From JBBSVE01 sp038233815 (GTDB taxonomy: Bacteria > Pseudomonadota > Alphaproteobacteria > Rhodobacterales > Rhodobacteraceae), in NCBI GenBank assembly GCA_038233815.1, contig JBBSVE010000005.1, positions 1-42,518 of the forward strand: DNA of 42,518 nucleotides. The letters run 5' to 3'. Positions 16,789 through 25,584 of the stretch are shown here, one piece after another. Under the pieces are notes generated by a model. That model was not told the DNA's origin, did no database searches, and was given only the letters and a program-made list of their open reading frames with translations. The translations under genes and the position numbers were made by a program. The stretch's first letter is position 1; the number at the start of each line of letters is the position of its first letter.

Positions 16789-18404
16789 CGGGTGATCCTT
16801 TGCGCGATGATGTCGGCGACGCGCAGGGCGTTGGCGATGATGGTCAGCGTCGGGTTCACCGCGCCGATGGAAGGAAAGAAGCTGGCGTCCGTCACATAGA
16901 GGTTGTCGATCCCGTGCGCCTTGCAGTCGGTATCCAGAACGGAGGTCGAGGGATCGGTCCCGAACACCATCGTTCCCGCCTGATGCGCGGTGCCCCCGAT
17001 CGGCGTGTCCTGCCCGAAATAGAGCGAACGATCCAGAAGATGCGGATGCGCGTCGAGCTTGCCCACCAGATCGCGCAGTTTCGCGCGCAGACGCGCAAGC
17101 GCCTCGGTCCCCGTCGCTTCGAGGTCGAGCCGCACGCCGCCGTCCTCACAGTAAATGCGGTTCCGGGGCCGCGCCATATCCTCCGACGTCAGCCAGAAAT
17201 CGAGGCTGTGGGCTGCGATCCACTCGAACGGCTTTTCCGGAAACCATTGCATGAAGCCGGGCAGCGCCTCGCCCTCGACCTGCGCGCCGTCGGACTTGCC
17301 GACCATCTGGATATGACCCAGCGGCCAGTCCCAGTCGCCCATCCCGCCATCGCCAGGCGCATGATAGAAATCGTTGAGCCCCAGGGTCTTCTGGAACCGC
17401 GTCGGGTTCGGCGTATTGGACACGGCGAGCACCACGGCGTTGTTGTGCCGCATGTAATTGCGCCCGACGAGGCCGGAGCGGTTGGCGACCCCGTCCGGGC
17501 AGGCGTCCGACGCCGAGCGCAGCATCAAAAGCGCGGACGACAGCGCGCCGCAGGCCACCACCACCACATCGGCGGTCAGGGTCTGCGCGGTGCCGGTCGC
17601 AGGATCGTCGCCCTCGATATCGCGGCGCACCGCGACCCCGGTGATGCGGCCGCCGCCGGGATCGGTCAGCAACCGCTCGGCATAGGTCCGAATCATCATC
17701 GTGACGTTCGGAAAAGCCGCCAACGCCGGGTCCACCGCCATGATCTGCGCGTCGGCCTTGCCGTTGGTGAGGCAGGGATAGCCGTCGAAGCGGTTGCAGC
17801 GGATGCAGGGCGAATGGGGCAGCGCGTTGCCTGCCTCGTCCTGATCCATAAGCACGCCCACGGGCAGATGGAACGGGTGGTGCCCCTGCGCCTCCAGCCC
17901 GTGGGCCAGTTCGGCGATGCGGGGTTCGTGCTTGATCGGTTGATAGGGGAAAGGCGTGGTCGCGGGCGGCTCGGTCGGGTCGTCGCCGCGCAGGCCGTGA
18001 ACATGAAACAGGCTTTCGGCGCGGCCATACCACGGCTCGAACGCGTCATAGCCCAGAGGCCAGCCGGGCGTGGACCCATCGGCATGGTGGGTCACGCCGA
18101 AATCGGAGGTCCGCAGCCGAAACAGGATCGAGCCATAGACCTTGGAATTGCCACCGACAAAACGGTGCAGGCCGGGGTGGAACTCGGTTCCGTCCTCGGC
18201 CGTCCAGGTCTCCTTTGCCTGATAGCGGCCCTTGTTGAAGACCGCCTCTGCATCCCAGTTCTCCCGCTCGCGCGGCAGGTAATCGCCGCGCTCCACGATC
18301 AGGATGCGCTTGCCGGTGGGACCCAGCGCATGGGCCACCGACCCGCCGCCGGGGCCGGAGCCGATGACGATGACGTCGTAATGGGTGTCGCTGGGAAGGG
18401 GCAT
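16785..18404 (-). CDS. GMC-family FAD-dependent oxidoreductase
   Basis: 539 aa. GMC enzymes oxidise alcohol or sugar hydroxyls with FAD. The dinucleotide motif VIVIGSGPGGGS is near residue 11, RFVGGNSKVYG near 81 is the second FAD contact, and DASFFPSIGAVNPTLT is the GMC C-terminal signature. A CIRCNRFDGYPC segment has Cys200, Cys203 and Cys211. The ATG at 18404 puts the FAD motif at the usual distance; Met at 18455 is possible but adds a Pro/His-rich tail. There is no export signal. It is coupled to the GH15 gene downstream and divergent from a lactonase/zwf cluster, so a glucose or glucoside dehydrogenase role is plausible but not proven. Confidence 0.87.
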   Translation of the reverse strand: MPLPSDTHYDVIVIGSGPGGGSVAHALGPTGKRILIVERGDYLPRERENWDAEAVFNKGRYQAKETWTAEDGTEFHPGLHRFVGGNSKVYGSILFRLRTSDFGVTHHADGSTPGWPLGYDAFEPWYGRAESLFHVHGLRGDDPTEPPATTPFPYQPIKHEPRIAELAHGLEAQGHHPFHLPVGVLMDQDEAGNALPHSPCIRCNRFDGYPCLTNGKADAQIMAVDPALAAFPNVTMMIRTYAERLLTDPGGGRITGVAVRRDIEGDDPATGTAQTLTADVVVVACGALSSALLMLRSASDACPDGVANRSGLVGRNYMRHNNAVVLAVSNTPNPTRFQKTLGLNDFYHAPGDGGMGDWDWPLGHIQMVGKSDGAQVEGEALPGFMQWFPEKPFEWIAAHSLDFWLTSEDMARPRNRIYCEDGGVRLDLEATGTEALARLRAKLRDLVGKLDAHPHLLDRSLYFGQDTPIGGTAHQAGTMVFGTDPSTSVLDTDCKAHGIDNLYVTDASFFPSIGAVNPTLTIIANALRVADIIAQRITR

Positions 18405-18520
18405 GGCAGGGACCGTTTCAGCTGGGAAGGGGTGCGGCGCGGGGTGGGGTTGCATCGCTGACACGACGCGCGCAAGCATCGCCCCGGGGCCACGCGTCGG
18501 CCTTGGTGAGGAGCGTGGGC
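18405..18520. promoter_or_regulatory. Divergent promoter region, GMC/GH15 versus DoxX-zwf
   Basis: These 116 bases lie between two divergent operons that both appear to deal with sugar oxidation. A ribosome site (GAGGAG) for the DoxX gene is visible near 18508. I could not identify a convincing promoter or operator by eye. Confidence 0.35.
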
Positions 18521-19036
18521 ATGGGCGTCCTGGCAATCGTCGTCGCTTTCGGCATCCGTGCGGCGATGGTGGCGCTGTTCTTGCCCTTCAGCGCGTGGGA
18601 CAAGATCGCAGGCTTTTCCGCAGCCATCGGACAGGCCCGCAGCGGTGGCTTCGGCAGGACACTCGGAACGGTGCTGGTCTGTCTCGGGATCGGCACGGAA
18701 ATCATCGCCTCCCTCTGCATCCTGAGCGGTGTGGCCGACCGGCTCGCCGCAGTGATCCTTGCGGGCTATTGTGTGGCGACGGCGATTCTTTTCAAGGGCT
18801 TCTGGCGGGACACGGGATCGGCATTCCATCCGGCAGGCGATGATGCCAAACGCGCGGACTTCTTCGATTTCTGGAAGAACCTTGCGGTCGCGGGCGGATT
18901 TCTGGCGCTGGGACTGGGGGCCACGGCGGGCAATGTTTCAGCCTCTCTCGGCGAATTGATCCGGCATCCTTTCGCCTCGACGCAACCATATCGCAGCCCG
19001 CAGGCTTATCTTCCTGACGCAACCTCAGGCCAGTAG
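18521..19036 (+). CDS. DoxX-like membrane protein
   Basis: 171 aa with four predicted transmembrane helices (about residues 5-25, 45-75, 75-95 and 120-145). The FSAWDKIAGF segment after the first helix and the GFWRDTGSAF segment later are typical of the DoxX/DUF417-like family. The ATG at 18521 has GAGGAG nine bases upstream, better than the TTG at 18503. It opens a tight five-gene operon (1-base gap to the cupin gene). DoxX proteins are often found with redox enzymes; no specific role can be read here. Confidence 0.78.
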   Translation: MGVLAIVVAFGIRAAMVALFLPFSAWDKIAGFSAAIGQARSGGFGRTLGTVLVCLGIGTEIIASLCILSGVADRLAAVILAGYCVATAILFKGFWRDTGSAFHPAGDDAKRADFFDFWKNLAVAGGFLALGLGATAGNVSASLGELIRHPFASTQPYRSPQAYLPDATSGQ

Positions 19037-19037
19037 A

Positions 19038-19502
19038 ATGCCCGCTTCCGAAGACCAGACGTCGCCATCCGTTCCCTACTGGCTCCTCCATGTCGGCGTG
19101 GACGGGGTCAGCACACAGCGCCAATGCGCCTTTACGCAGTTCGAGAGCAAGGGTATCCAGCCCGGCGCGGACCCGCAGTGGGTCGGGAAGACCGTCCGTC
19201 AGATGTCCGGCGTGATGACGACCGTCCTGCCGGTGGGCTGGGTCGGTGACTGGCACGAAAATCCTGCCCCGCAATGGATCGTGCCGCTGTCGGGCCGCTG
19301 GTTCGTCGAGGCGATGGACGGCACGCGGCGGGAGTTCGGTTCGGGTGAGATGTCGTTCGGCGCAGATCAGGGCTGCCGCGGCCCCAAAGACAGGATCGGC
19401 CATCGGTCGGGAACGGTCGGAGATCGTCCCTGCACCCTGATGCTGGTGCAGTTCGACGACTGGACGCCCGGCGCCGATCCCTCCTCCTGCCCGTTCGCGT
19501 GA
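19038..19502 (+). CDS. Cupin-domain protein
   Basis: 154 aa, a single small beta-barrel. WHENPAPQWIVPLSGRWFVE and the following GEMSFGADQG fit the two conserved cupin motifs (His73, Glu74 and Gln79 region for metal binding). The first histidine pair of the classical motif is incomplete, so metal binding is uncertain. It lies one base after the DoxX gene and four before the lactonase gene, in an operon that seems concerned with sugar lactones. Confidence 0.75.
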   Translation: MPASEDQTSPSVPYWLLHVGVDGVSTQRQCAFTQFESKGIQPGADPQWVGKTVRQMSGVMTTVLPVGWVGDWHENPAPQWIVPLSGRWFVEAMDGTRREFGSGEMSFGADQGCRGPKDRIGHRSGTVGDRPCTLMLVQFDDWTPGADPSSCPFA

Positions 19503-19506
19503 TGCC

Positions 19507-20418
19507 ATGAGCTACGGTGAGGAGGCGCACGAGGTTATCGACCCGCGATTTGGCCACTTCCTGCTGGGCAATGCCGCACTGGAGGTTCTGGCGAGTGGGT
19601 TCCGCTGGACCGAGGGGCCGGTCTGGATGGGCGACTGGAACTGCCTTCTCTTTCAGGATCTGCCCGACAACCGGACCATGCGCTGGATCCCCGATGCGGG
19701 CATCTCGATCTACCGCGCGCCTTCCGCCTATGCCAACGGGCAGGCGCGCGACCGGGAGGGGCGGCTCGTCTCCTGCTCCCACCGCGACCGCTGCATCTTT
19801 CGGATCGAACGGGACGGCAGCCGCACCGTGATCGCCGACCGTCACGCGGGCAAGCGGTTGAATTCGCCCAACGACATTGCGGTCCATCCCGACGGCGCGA
19901 TCTGGTTCACCGATCCGCTTTACGGGATCGCGACGGATTACGAAGGCGGCCGGCAAAAAAGCGAGCAGCCCCCAGCGCTCTACCGTCTCGACCCGTCAGG
20001 TGCTCTGCGGATCATGGCCGACGATTTCGCAGGGCCGAACGGGCTCGCCTTCACGTCAGACGGCGCGCGGCTTTTCGTGGCGGAGACGGGGGACCAGACT
20101 GCCGACGATCCGGCGCAGTTCATCCGCGCCTTCGACGTGCAGGGCGGGTCGCGCCTGACCGGAGGCGCGCGGTTCCACACGGTTTCCCCCGGCTATTGTG
20201 ACGGGATGGCGGTGGACGCAGGCGGATACCTCTGGGCCAGCGCGCGTGACGGTGTGCATTGCATCGACCCGTCCGGCACGCTGATCGGCAAGATCCTGAT
20301 CCCGGACCGGGTATCCAACCTCTGCTTCGGCGGGCCGGATATGAACCGGCTTTTCATCTGCGGGTCGGACAAGCTCTATGGGATCTACCTCAACCGCCGC
20401 GGCGCGGGTGGGGCATGA
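19507..20418 (+). CDS. SMP-30/gluconolactonase-family lactonase
   Basis: 303 aa, a six-bladed beta-propeller hydrolase. Family members open sugar lactones such as gluconolactone using one divalent metal. Candidate ligand and catalytic residues are Glu36 in RWTEGPVW, Asn122 in NSPNDIAV, Asn178 in GPNGLAF and Asp232 in YCDGMAVD, the expected set. There is no signal peptide. Position between a GMC oxidoreductase (divergent) and glucose-6-phosphate dehydrogenase (downstream) supports a role in sugar-acid formation. Its stop overlaps the next start (ATGA at 20415-20418). Confidence 0.88.
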   Translation: MSYGEEAHEVIDPRFGHFLLGNAALEVLASGFRWTEGPVWMGDWNCLLFQDLPDNRTMRWIPDAGISIYRAPSAYANGQARDREGRLVSCSHRDRCIFRIERDGSRTVIADRHAGKRLNSPNDIAVHPDGAIWFTDPLYGIATDYEGGRQKSEQPPALYRLDPSGALRIMADDFAGPNGLAFTSDGARLFVAETGDQTADDPAQFIRAFDVQGGSRLTGGARFHTVSPGYCDGMAVDAGGYLWASARDGVHCIDPSGTLIGKILIPDRVSNLCFGGPDMNRLFICGSDKLYGIYLNRRGAGGA

Positions 20419-21203
20419 CGGGCATCGCGGCGATCCGGCTACTGTCCCCCGACCCTGAGGGGCTGGCGCCGTTCTACGAACGCGCCTTCGGCTTTCGGCG
20501 GACCGGCGACGGAATGGTAGAGGATCCGTTCCTGCCCGATCCCGCATTCGCGGTCTTCCTCGCACTCGGTGCGGCGCAAGTGGAGATCATGCAGACCCGC
20601 AGCAGCGCCCGCGTGGATGCGCCCGGCAACGACCCCCGGTTCCAGCATTTCGCGATGCTCGCCCCCGACATGGGCGCCGCGATGGAGCGGTTGCGCGGCA
20701 GCCCCGGCTGGAGTGCGATCAGCGAGGACGGGGCGGAGACGCTGCCCCCGTCCTCGGGCAGCGCCACCGCGTTCAAGTTCCGCGACCCGGACGGCCATCC
20801 GCTGGAATTTCTGACGCTGCCCGTTGCGATGGATCCAGCGGCTGCGGGCAGCGCGCTTTCCGGCATCGACCATTCCGCCGTCTCGGTCCGCGACACGGAC
20901 GCGAGCGTTGCCTTCTACCGCACCTTTGGCTTTGCGCCGAAGGATGGGACAATGAACGAGGGAGCGGGGCAGGCGCGGCTCGATCATGTCGCGGACCCCC
21001 ATGTCGCGGTCACGCCGATGCGCATCCCGGGCGCCCGCGCCCCGCATCTGGAGCTTCTGTGCTACCGCTCCGTCATGGACACGCAGCCTCTGGACCATGA
21101 CGACCCTGCCGCGACCCGCCTCATCCTCTCCGGCGGGGATACCGCTATGTCGGGACCGGACGGCCATCGCTGGATCGTCCCCGCGTCCCTCGTTCCCCGC
21201 TGA
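20415..21203 (+). CDS. Two-domain VOC (glyoxalase/dioxygenase fold) protein
   Basis: 262 aa with two VOC half-domains, about residues 4-138 and 148-260. Each shows the beta-alpha-beta pattern: FYERAFGFRRT in the first, FYRTFGFAPK in the second. Possible metal residues are the histidines in FQHFAML and DHSAVSV and the glutamates in HPLEFLTL and HLELLCY. The family includes glyoxalases, extradiol dioxygenases and epimerases. The ATG at 20415 is fixed by the overlap with the lactonase stop. The substrate is unknown; an operon link to a lactonase and zwf suggests an aldehyde or sugar intermediate. Confidence 0.83.
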   Translation: MTGIAAIRLLSPDPEGLAPFYERAFGFRRTGDGMVEDPFLPDPAFAVFLALGAAQVEIMQTRSSARVDAPGNDPRFQHFAMLAPDMGAAMERLRGSPGWSAISEDGAETLPPSSGSATAFKFRDPDGHPLEFLTLPVAMDPAAAGSALSGIDHSAVSVRDTDASVAFYRTFGFAPKDGTMNEGAGQARLDHVADPHVAVTPMRIPGARAPHLELLCYRSVMDTQPLDHDDPAATRLILSGGDTAMSGPDGHRWIVPASLVPR

Positions 21204-21214
21204 AAGGCCAGACC

Positions 21215-22765
21215 ATGTCACCCACCAGCCCAGCCTCCAAAAAGGACAAGTCCGTCGTTACCGGGCACGGGCCGAGCGCGCCCCCCGGGGCAAAGACCGC
21301 ACCCTCCTGCACGCTGGTGATCTTCGGTGCGGGCGGCGATCTCACCGCCCGGCTGCTGGTGCCGGCGCTCTACAACCTCAGCCTTGGCGGGTTGCTGGCA
21401 AAAGACTTTTCGCTCATCGGGCTCGACCGGTCCTTTCCCGATACAGATGCATGGACCGCGCATCTGTCGGAAACGATGCAGTCCTTCACCACCGACAAGG
21501 GGGCGGAGTTCCATCCCGACCATATCGACGAGGCGGCATGGAAGGCGCTGGTCGGCCGCGCCAGCTACCGGCAGGTCGATTTCACCAAGCCCGAGACGTT
21601 CGAGACGCTGAAGGCGGATCTGGGCGACGCGTCCGCCATCTTCTACATGGCAGTGCCTGCGCGGTTCTTTCCCGATATCGCGGCCTCGCTCGGCAAGGCG
21701 GGGCTGCTCGACGAGCCGGACAAGGGCTTCCGCCGCATCGTGGTGGAGAAACCCTTCGGCTCCGACCTTGCCTCCGCCAAGGCGCTGAACGCAAATCTCC
21801 TCGACGTCGCGCGGGAGGATCAGATCTACCGGATCGACCATTTCATGGGCAAGGAGCCAGTGCAGTCGATCCTCGCCATGCGCTTTGCCAACCGCATCTT
21901 CGAGCCGATCTGGCGCGCCGAACATGTCGAGCAGGTGGAGATCACCGTCTCCGAAACGCTGGGCGTGGAGGGGCGCGGGCATTTCTACGAGGCGACTGGA
22001 GCGCTGCGCGACATGGTGCCGAACCACCTGTTCCAGCTTTTGTGCATGGTCGCGATGGAGCCACCGGCGAGCCTTGCCGCCGAAGCGATCCGGGGCGAGA
22101 AGACGCGGCTTCTGTCCTGCGTCCGGGCGCTTGAAAAGGGTGAGGTGGTGTTCGGGCAATATGGCAAGGGCAAGCTCGACGGAAAGGCCCTGCCCGCCTA
22201 TCGGACGGAAAAGGACGTGGCCCCCGACAGCGGCACGGAGACGTTTGTCGCCATGCGGCTCGCGATCGACAACTGGCGCTGGTCGGGCACCACGTTCCTG
22301 CTGCGCACCGGCAAGCGGATGGCCGCGAGGAAAACCGAGATTGCGCTCCGCTTCCGCGAGACCCCGGTCGACATCTTCAGCGAGGCCGGGTCCAAGGCGG
22401 GCACGGTGGACGAGATCGTGCTCTCCATCGCCCCCGAACAGGCCATCGAGATCGCCTTTGACGTGAAGACGCCGGGGCCGAAGATGATCCCCTCCCGCGC
22501 CGCCACCCGTTTCGCCTTTGCCGAGGCGTTCGAGGAGCGTCCCAACGTCGGCTATGAAGCGCTGCTCTACGATTGCATGACCGGCGACGAGACCCTGTTC
22601 CAGCGTGCCGACACGATCGAACAGGCGTGGCGCATCGTCGATCCGGCGCTGGAGGGCGATGCGAAACCCAAGGTCGAGACCTATGCCACCGGCTCGGACG
22701 GCCCGAAGGCTGCGGACGCTCTCGCCCCGGACGGATGGCGGGCCATCACGCCCGAGGATGAATGA
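21215..22765 (+). CDS. zwf: Glucose-6-phosphate 1-dehydrogenase
   Basis: 516 aa. It oxidises glucose-6-phosphate to 6-phosphogluconolactone with NAD(P), the entry to the Entner-Doudoroff and pentose-phosphate routes. The coenzyme motif FGAGGDLTAR is at residues 37-46. The substrate motif reads RIDHFMGKE (His209, Lys213) instead of the common RIDHYLGKE. GRGHFYEATGALRDMVPNH holds the catalytic His271. The N-terminal 28 residues are a polar extension not seen in most homologs. It is the last gene of the DoxX operon and is not next to pgl or edd, so this may be a second zwf copy. Confidence 0.94.
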   Translation: MSPTSPASKKDKSVVTGHGPSAPPGAKTAPSCTLVIFGAGGDLTARLLVPALYNLSLGGLLAKDFSLIGLDRSFPDTDAWTAHLSETMQSFTTDKGAEFHPDHIDEAAWKALVGRASYRQVDFTKPETFETLKADLGDASAIFYMAVPARFFPDIAASLGKAGLLDEPDKGFRRIVVEKPFGSDLASAKALNANLLDVAREDQIYRIDHFMGKEPVQSILAMRFANRIFEPIWRAEHVEQVEITVSETLGVEGRGHFYEATGALRDMVPNHLFQLLCMVAMEPPASLAAEAIRGEKTRLLSCVRALEKGEVVFGQYGKGKLDGKALPAYRTEKDVAPDSGTETFVAMRLAIDNWRWSGTTFLLRTGKRMAARKTEIALRFRETPVDIFSEAGSKAGTVDEIVLSIAPEQAIEIAFDVKTPGPKMIPSRAATRFAFAEAFEERPNVGYEALLYDCMTGDETLFQRADTIEQAWRIVDPALEGDAKPKVETYATGSDGPKAADALAPDGWRAITPEDE

Positions 22766-22834
22766 TGCGAAACGGCGGGAAAACGTCTCCGAAAACGCCA
22801 CACGGATAAAACATAGTATTTCAGTCAGGAACTA

Positions 22835-22862
22835 TTGACGGCGCCGTCCGATAGGGTAGTCT
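22835..22862 (+). promoter_or_regulatory. Putative promoter of the iron ABC transporter operon
   Basis: TTGACG (22835-22840), a 16-base spacer and TAGTCT (22857-22862) lie 41 bases before the substrate-binding protein start. Upstream, ATAGT (22813-22817) and ACTAT (22831-22835) form a short dyad touching the -35. It could be a regulator site, but it does not match a Fur or Irr consensus that I can recognise. Confidence 0.45.
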
Positions 22863-22903
22863 CCCTGTATCGAACAACCTTGCACGATCCATGGAGCCTG
22901 AAG

Positions 22904-23896
22904 ATGACCCCCAAACCGTTGCGCTTTCCCCTGACGCTGGCTTTTGCCGCGATGGCCCTGTCCTCACCGGCGTGGGCGGATATCGTGGTCTACAACGCGC
23001 AGCACGAAAGCCTGACCGAGGCGTGGGTTGCGGGTTTCACCAAGGATACCGGCATCACCGTCACGGTGCGCAACGGCGATGATACCGAGCTTGGCAACCA
23101 GATCGTGGCGGAGGGTGCGGCCTCGCCCGCCGATGTGCTCCTCACGGAAAACTCGCCCGCGATGGCGCTGGTCGATGAGGCGGGCCTCTTCGCGCCCTTG
23201 GACAAGGCCACGCTGGATCTGGTGCCTGCGGCCTATCGTCCCGCGGACGGCGACTGGATCGGGATCGCCGCGCGGAGCACGGTGTTCGTCTACGACACCC
23301 GCAAGCTGGCGGAGGCGGACCTGCCGAAATCGCTGGTCGATCTGGCGGACCCTGCGTGGAAAGGCCGCTGGGCCGCATCGCCCACGGGCGCCGATTTCCA
23401 GGCCATCGTGGCGGCCCTTCTTGACCTCAAGGGCGAGGCCGCGACGAAGGACTGGCTCGCCGGGATGAAGGAGAACGCGACCGCCTACCGCGGGAATACG
23501 ACCGTGATGAAGGCCGTCAACGCGGGCGAGATCGGGGGCGGGGTGATCTATCACTATTACTACCTCCGCGATCAGGCAAAGACCGGCGAGAACAGCGGTA
23601 ACATCGCCATGCATTATTTCGGCAACGAGGATCCGGGCGCGTTCGTCAGCACCTCCGGTGGCGGTGTGCTGGCCTCCAGCAAGCATCCCGACGAGGCGCA
23701 GGCGTTCGTGGCGTGGATCGCGGGCAAGGGCGGGCAGGACGTGCTCCGGAACGGCGACTCGCTCGAATATGCGGTCAACGGGGCGTCGAACCCGGCGCTG
23801 AAGCCGCTGGCCGACCTCGATGCGCCAAAGATCGACCCGTCGGACCTCGACAGCACCAAGGTCAACGCGATGATGACGGCGGCAGGGCTGCTCTGA
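22904..23896 (+). CDS. Ferric-iron ABC transporter substrate-binding protein (FbpA type)
   Basis: 330 aa. A cleavable signal peptide occupies residues 1-25 (AWA then DIVVY). NAQHESL after it matches the FbpA start of the mature protein with its metal-contacting histidine. GVIYHYYYLRDQ around residues 214-223 holds the adjacent tyrosines that bind Fe3+ in this family. The ATG at 22904 is preceded by GGAG and gives a proper signal peptide. Permease and ATPase genes follow. The iron role rests on the tyrosine motif. Confidence 0.9.
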   Translation: MTPKPLRFPLTLAFAAMALSSPAWADIVVYNAQHESLTEAWVAGFTKDTGITVTVRNGDDTELGNQIVAEGAASPADVLLTENSPAMALVDEAGLFAPLDKATLDLVPAAYRPADGDWIGIAARSTVFVYDTRKLAEADLPKSLVDLADPAWKGRWAASPTGADFQAIVAALLDLKGEAATKDWLAGMKENATAYRGNTTVMKAVNAGEIGGGVIYHYYYLRDQAKTGENSGNIAMHYFGNEDPGAFVSTSGGGVLASSKHPDEAQAFVAWIAGKGGQDVLRNGDSLEYAVNGASNPALKPLADLDAPKIDPSDLDSTKVNAMMTAAGLL

Positions 23897-23919
23897 CCGG
23901 GGCGGCCGACCCTGAGACG

Positions 23920-23989
23920 GCAAGGGCCATGCGCAGGGCCCTTGCGACCGGGTGGGGTTATTTCTAGGACGGCCGGGAGCGTCCCGGCC
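23920..23989 (+). terminator. Two tandem stem-loops between binding-protein and permease genes
   Basis: The first is GCAAGGGCC (23920-23928), an 8-base loop and GGCCCTTGC (23937-23945). The second is GGCCGGGA (23971-23978), a 3-base loop and TCCCGGCC (23982-23989). Neither has a full T-run. Such hairpins after a binding-protein gene commonly stabilise its mRNA and lower expression of the permease genes. Confidence 0.6.
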
Positions 23990-24018
23990 CAGCGACGAAA
24001 TTGAGCGAACATAGCGAC

Positions 24019-25584
24019 ATGACGGCTACGATCACCAGTGGATTGCGACCCCGGGCGGCGAGCGCCCGGTGGCGGCCGTCGTGGATGGTCGTGGCGGCCG
24101 TGGGGGTGACGCTCTTCTCGCTGCTCCCGTTGGGCTTCGTGGTCTGGGTCGCCGTGCAAGGCGGGTGGGAGGCGGTGGCGCGGCTGGTCTTTCGCGCCCG
24201 CGTGGGCGAGTTGCTGACCAACACGGTGCTTCTGGTACTGCTGACGGTGCCGGTCACGGTCACGCTTTCCACCGCACTCGCCTGGGCGGTGGAGCGGAGC
24301 GACGTGCCCGCCGCCCGGCTCTGGTCCTGGCTCGCCATAGCGCCGCTGGCGGTTCCGGCGTTCATCCACAGCTACGGCTGGATCACCGTCGTCCCCGGTC
24401 TGCACGGCCTTCCCGCCGGCGTGCTGATCGCGTCGCTGGCCTATTTCCCGTTCGTCTACCTGCCGATGACCGCGATGCTGCGCAGGCTCGATCCCGCACT
24501 CGAGGATGCGGCCGCCGCCCTCGGCCAGCCTCCGGGGCGGGTGTTCCTGCGCGTGGTGCTGCCACAGCTCCGGCCCGCCATCCTCGGCGGGTCGCTTCTG
24601 GTGGCGCTTCATCTGCTGACGGAATACGGGCTTTTCGCCTTCATCCGCTTCGACACCTTCACCACCGCCATTGTCGATCAGTTCCGCTCCAGCTTCAACG
24701 GCATCGCGGCCAACCTGCTGGCCGGAGTGCTCGTGATCTGCTGCCTCGCGGTGCTGGGGGGGGAGGCGGCGCTGCGCGGATCGGCCCGCTATGCGCGCGT
24801 CGGCCCCGGTGCTGCGCGGGAGCCTGCGCGCGTGGCGCTCGGACGCGCCACCCTGCCCGTTCTGGCACTGCTCGCGGCGCTGGCGCTCCTGTCGCTGGGG
24901 GTTCCGTGCCTGACGCTCGCGCGCTGGCTCATTGCGGGCGGTTTCGGGGTCTGGAACGTCGGCGCGATCGGGCTGGCGCTTTGGCAGACGCTGTCGCTTG
25001 CGGGATTGGGGGCGGCGCTTGCGGTGACGCTTGCGCTGCCGATGGCGTGGCTGTCGAACCGCAGGCCGGGACCGCTGCCGCGGCTGCTGGAAAGCTGCAA
25101 CTACGTCGTCGGCGCCCTGCCCGGCGTGGTCATAGCACTGGCGCTCGTGACCATTACCGTCAACGTGGCGCTGCCGCTTTATCAGAGCGTTGCCACCATC
25201 GTCGCGGCCTATGCGCTGATGTTCCTGCCACGCGCGCTGATCGCACTGCGCGCCAGCCTCGCGCAGGCGCCGGTGGAACTGGAGGAGGCTGCGGGCGCGC
25301 TCGGCCGCACGCCGCTGCGCGCGCTGGCGGGGATCACCGTGCGGCTCTCGGCACCCGGCGCAGGCGCGGGGGCGGCGCTGGTCGCCATCGGCATCATGAC
25401 GGAGCTTCCGGCGACTCAGATGCTGGCCCCGAACGGCACGCGGACGCTGGCGATGGCCTTCTGGGCGCGGAGCGGAGAGCTGGATTACGCCGCCGCAGCA
25501 CCCTACGCGCTGTTCCTCATCCTTTTGTCGCTGCCGCTGACATGGGTGCTTTATACCCAGTCGCGGCGCATGGCGGGCCGGTGA
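24019..25584 (+). CDS. Ferric-iron ABC transporter permease, fused two-domain (FbpB type)
   Basis: 521 aa with about twelve transmembrane helices in two homologous halves, as in FbpB/SfuB. Each half has the EAA loop that contacts the ATPase: EDAAAALGQPPGRVFLRVVL (around residue 160) and EEAAGALGRTPLRAL (around 425). The ATG at 24019 is preferred over a TTG at 24001; neither has a strong ribosome site. The gene overlaps the ATPase gene by GTGA at 25581-25584. Confidence 0.9.
   Translation: MTATITSGLRPRAASARWRPSWMVVAAVGVTLFSLLPLGFVVWVAVQGGWEAVARLVFRARVGELLTNTVLLVLLTVPVTVTLSTALAWAVERSDVPAARLWSWLAIAPLAVPAFIHSYGWITVVPGLHGLPAGVLIASLAYFPFVYLPMTAMLRRLDPALEDAAAALGQPPGRVFLRVVLPQLRPAILGGSLLVALHLLTEYGLFAFIRFDTFTTAIVDQFRSSFNGIAANLLAGVLVICCLAVLGGEAALRGSARYARVGPGAAREPARVALGRATLPVLALLAALALLSLGVPCLTLARWLIAGGFGVWNVGAIGLALWQTLSLAGLGAALAVTLALPMAWLSNRRPGPLPRLLESCNYVVGALPGVVIALALVTITVNVALPLYQSVATIVAAYALMFLPRALIALRASLAQAPVELEEAAGALGRTPLRALAGITVRLSAPGAGAGAALVAIGIMTELPATQMLAPNGTRTLAMAFWARSGELDYAAAAPYALFLILLSLPLTWVLYTQSRRMAGR

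Noticed and set aside
14299..16899. 866-codon open frame opposite the GH15 gene
   Set aside because: Same reasoning: low-complexity Arg/Gly/Pro-rich translation, no ribosome site, and a complete enzyme on the other strand.
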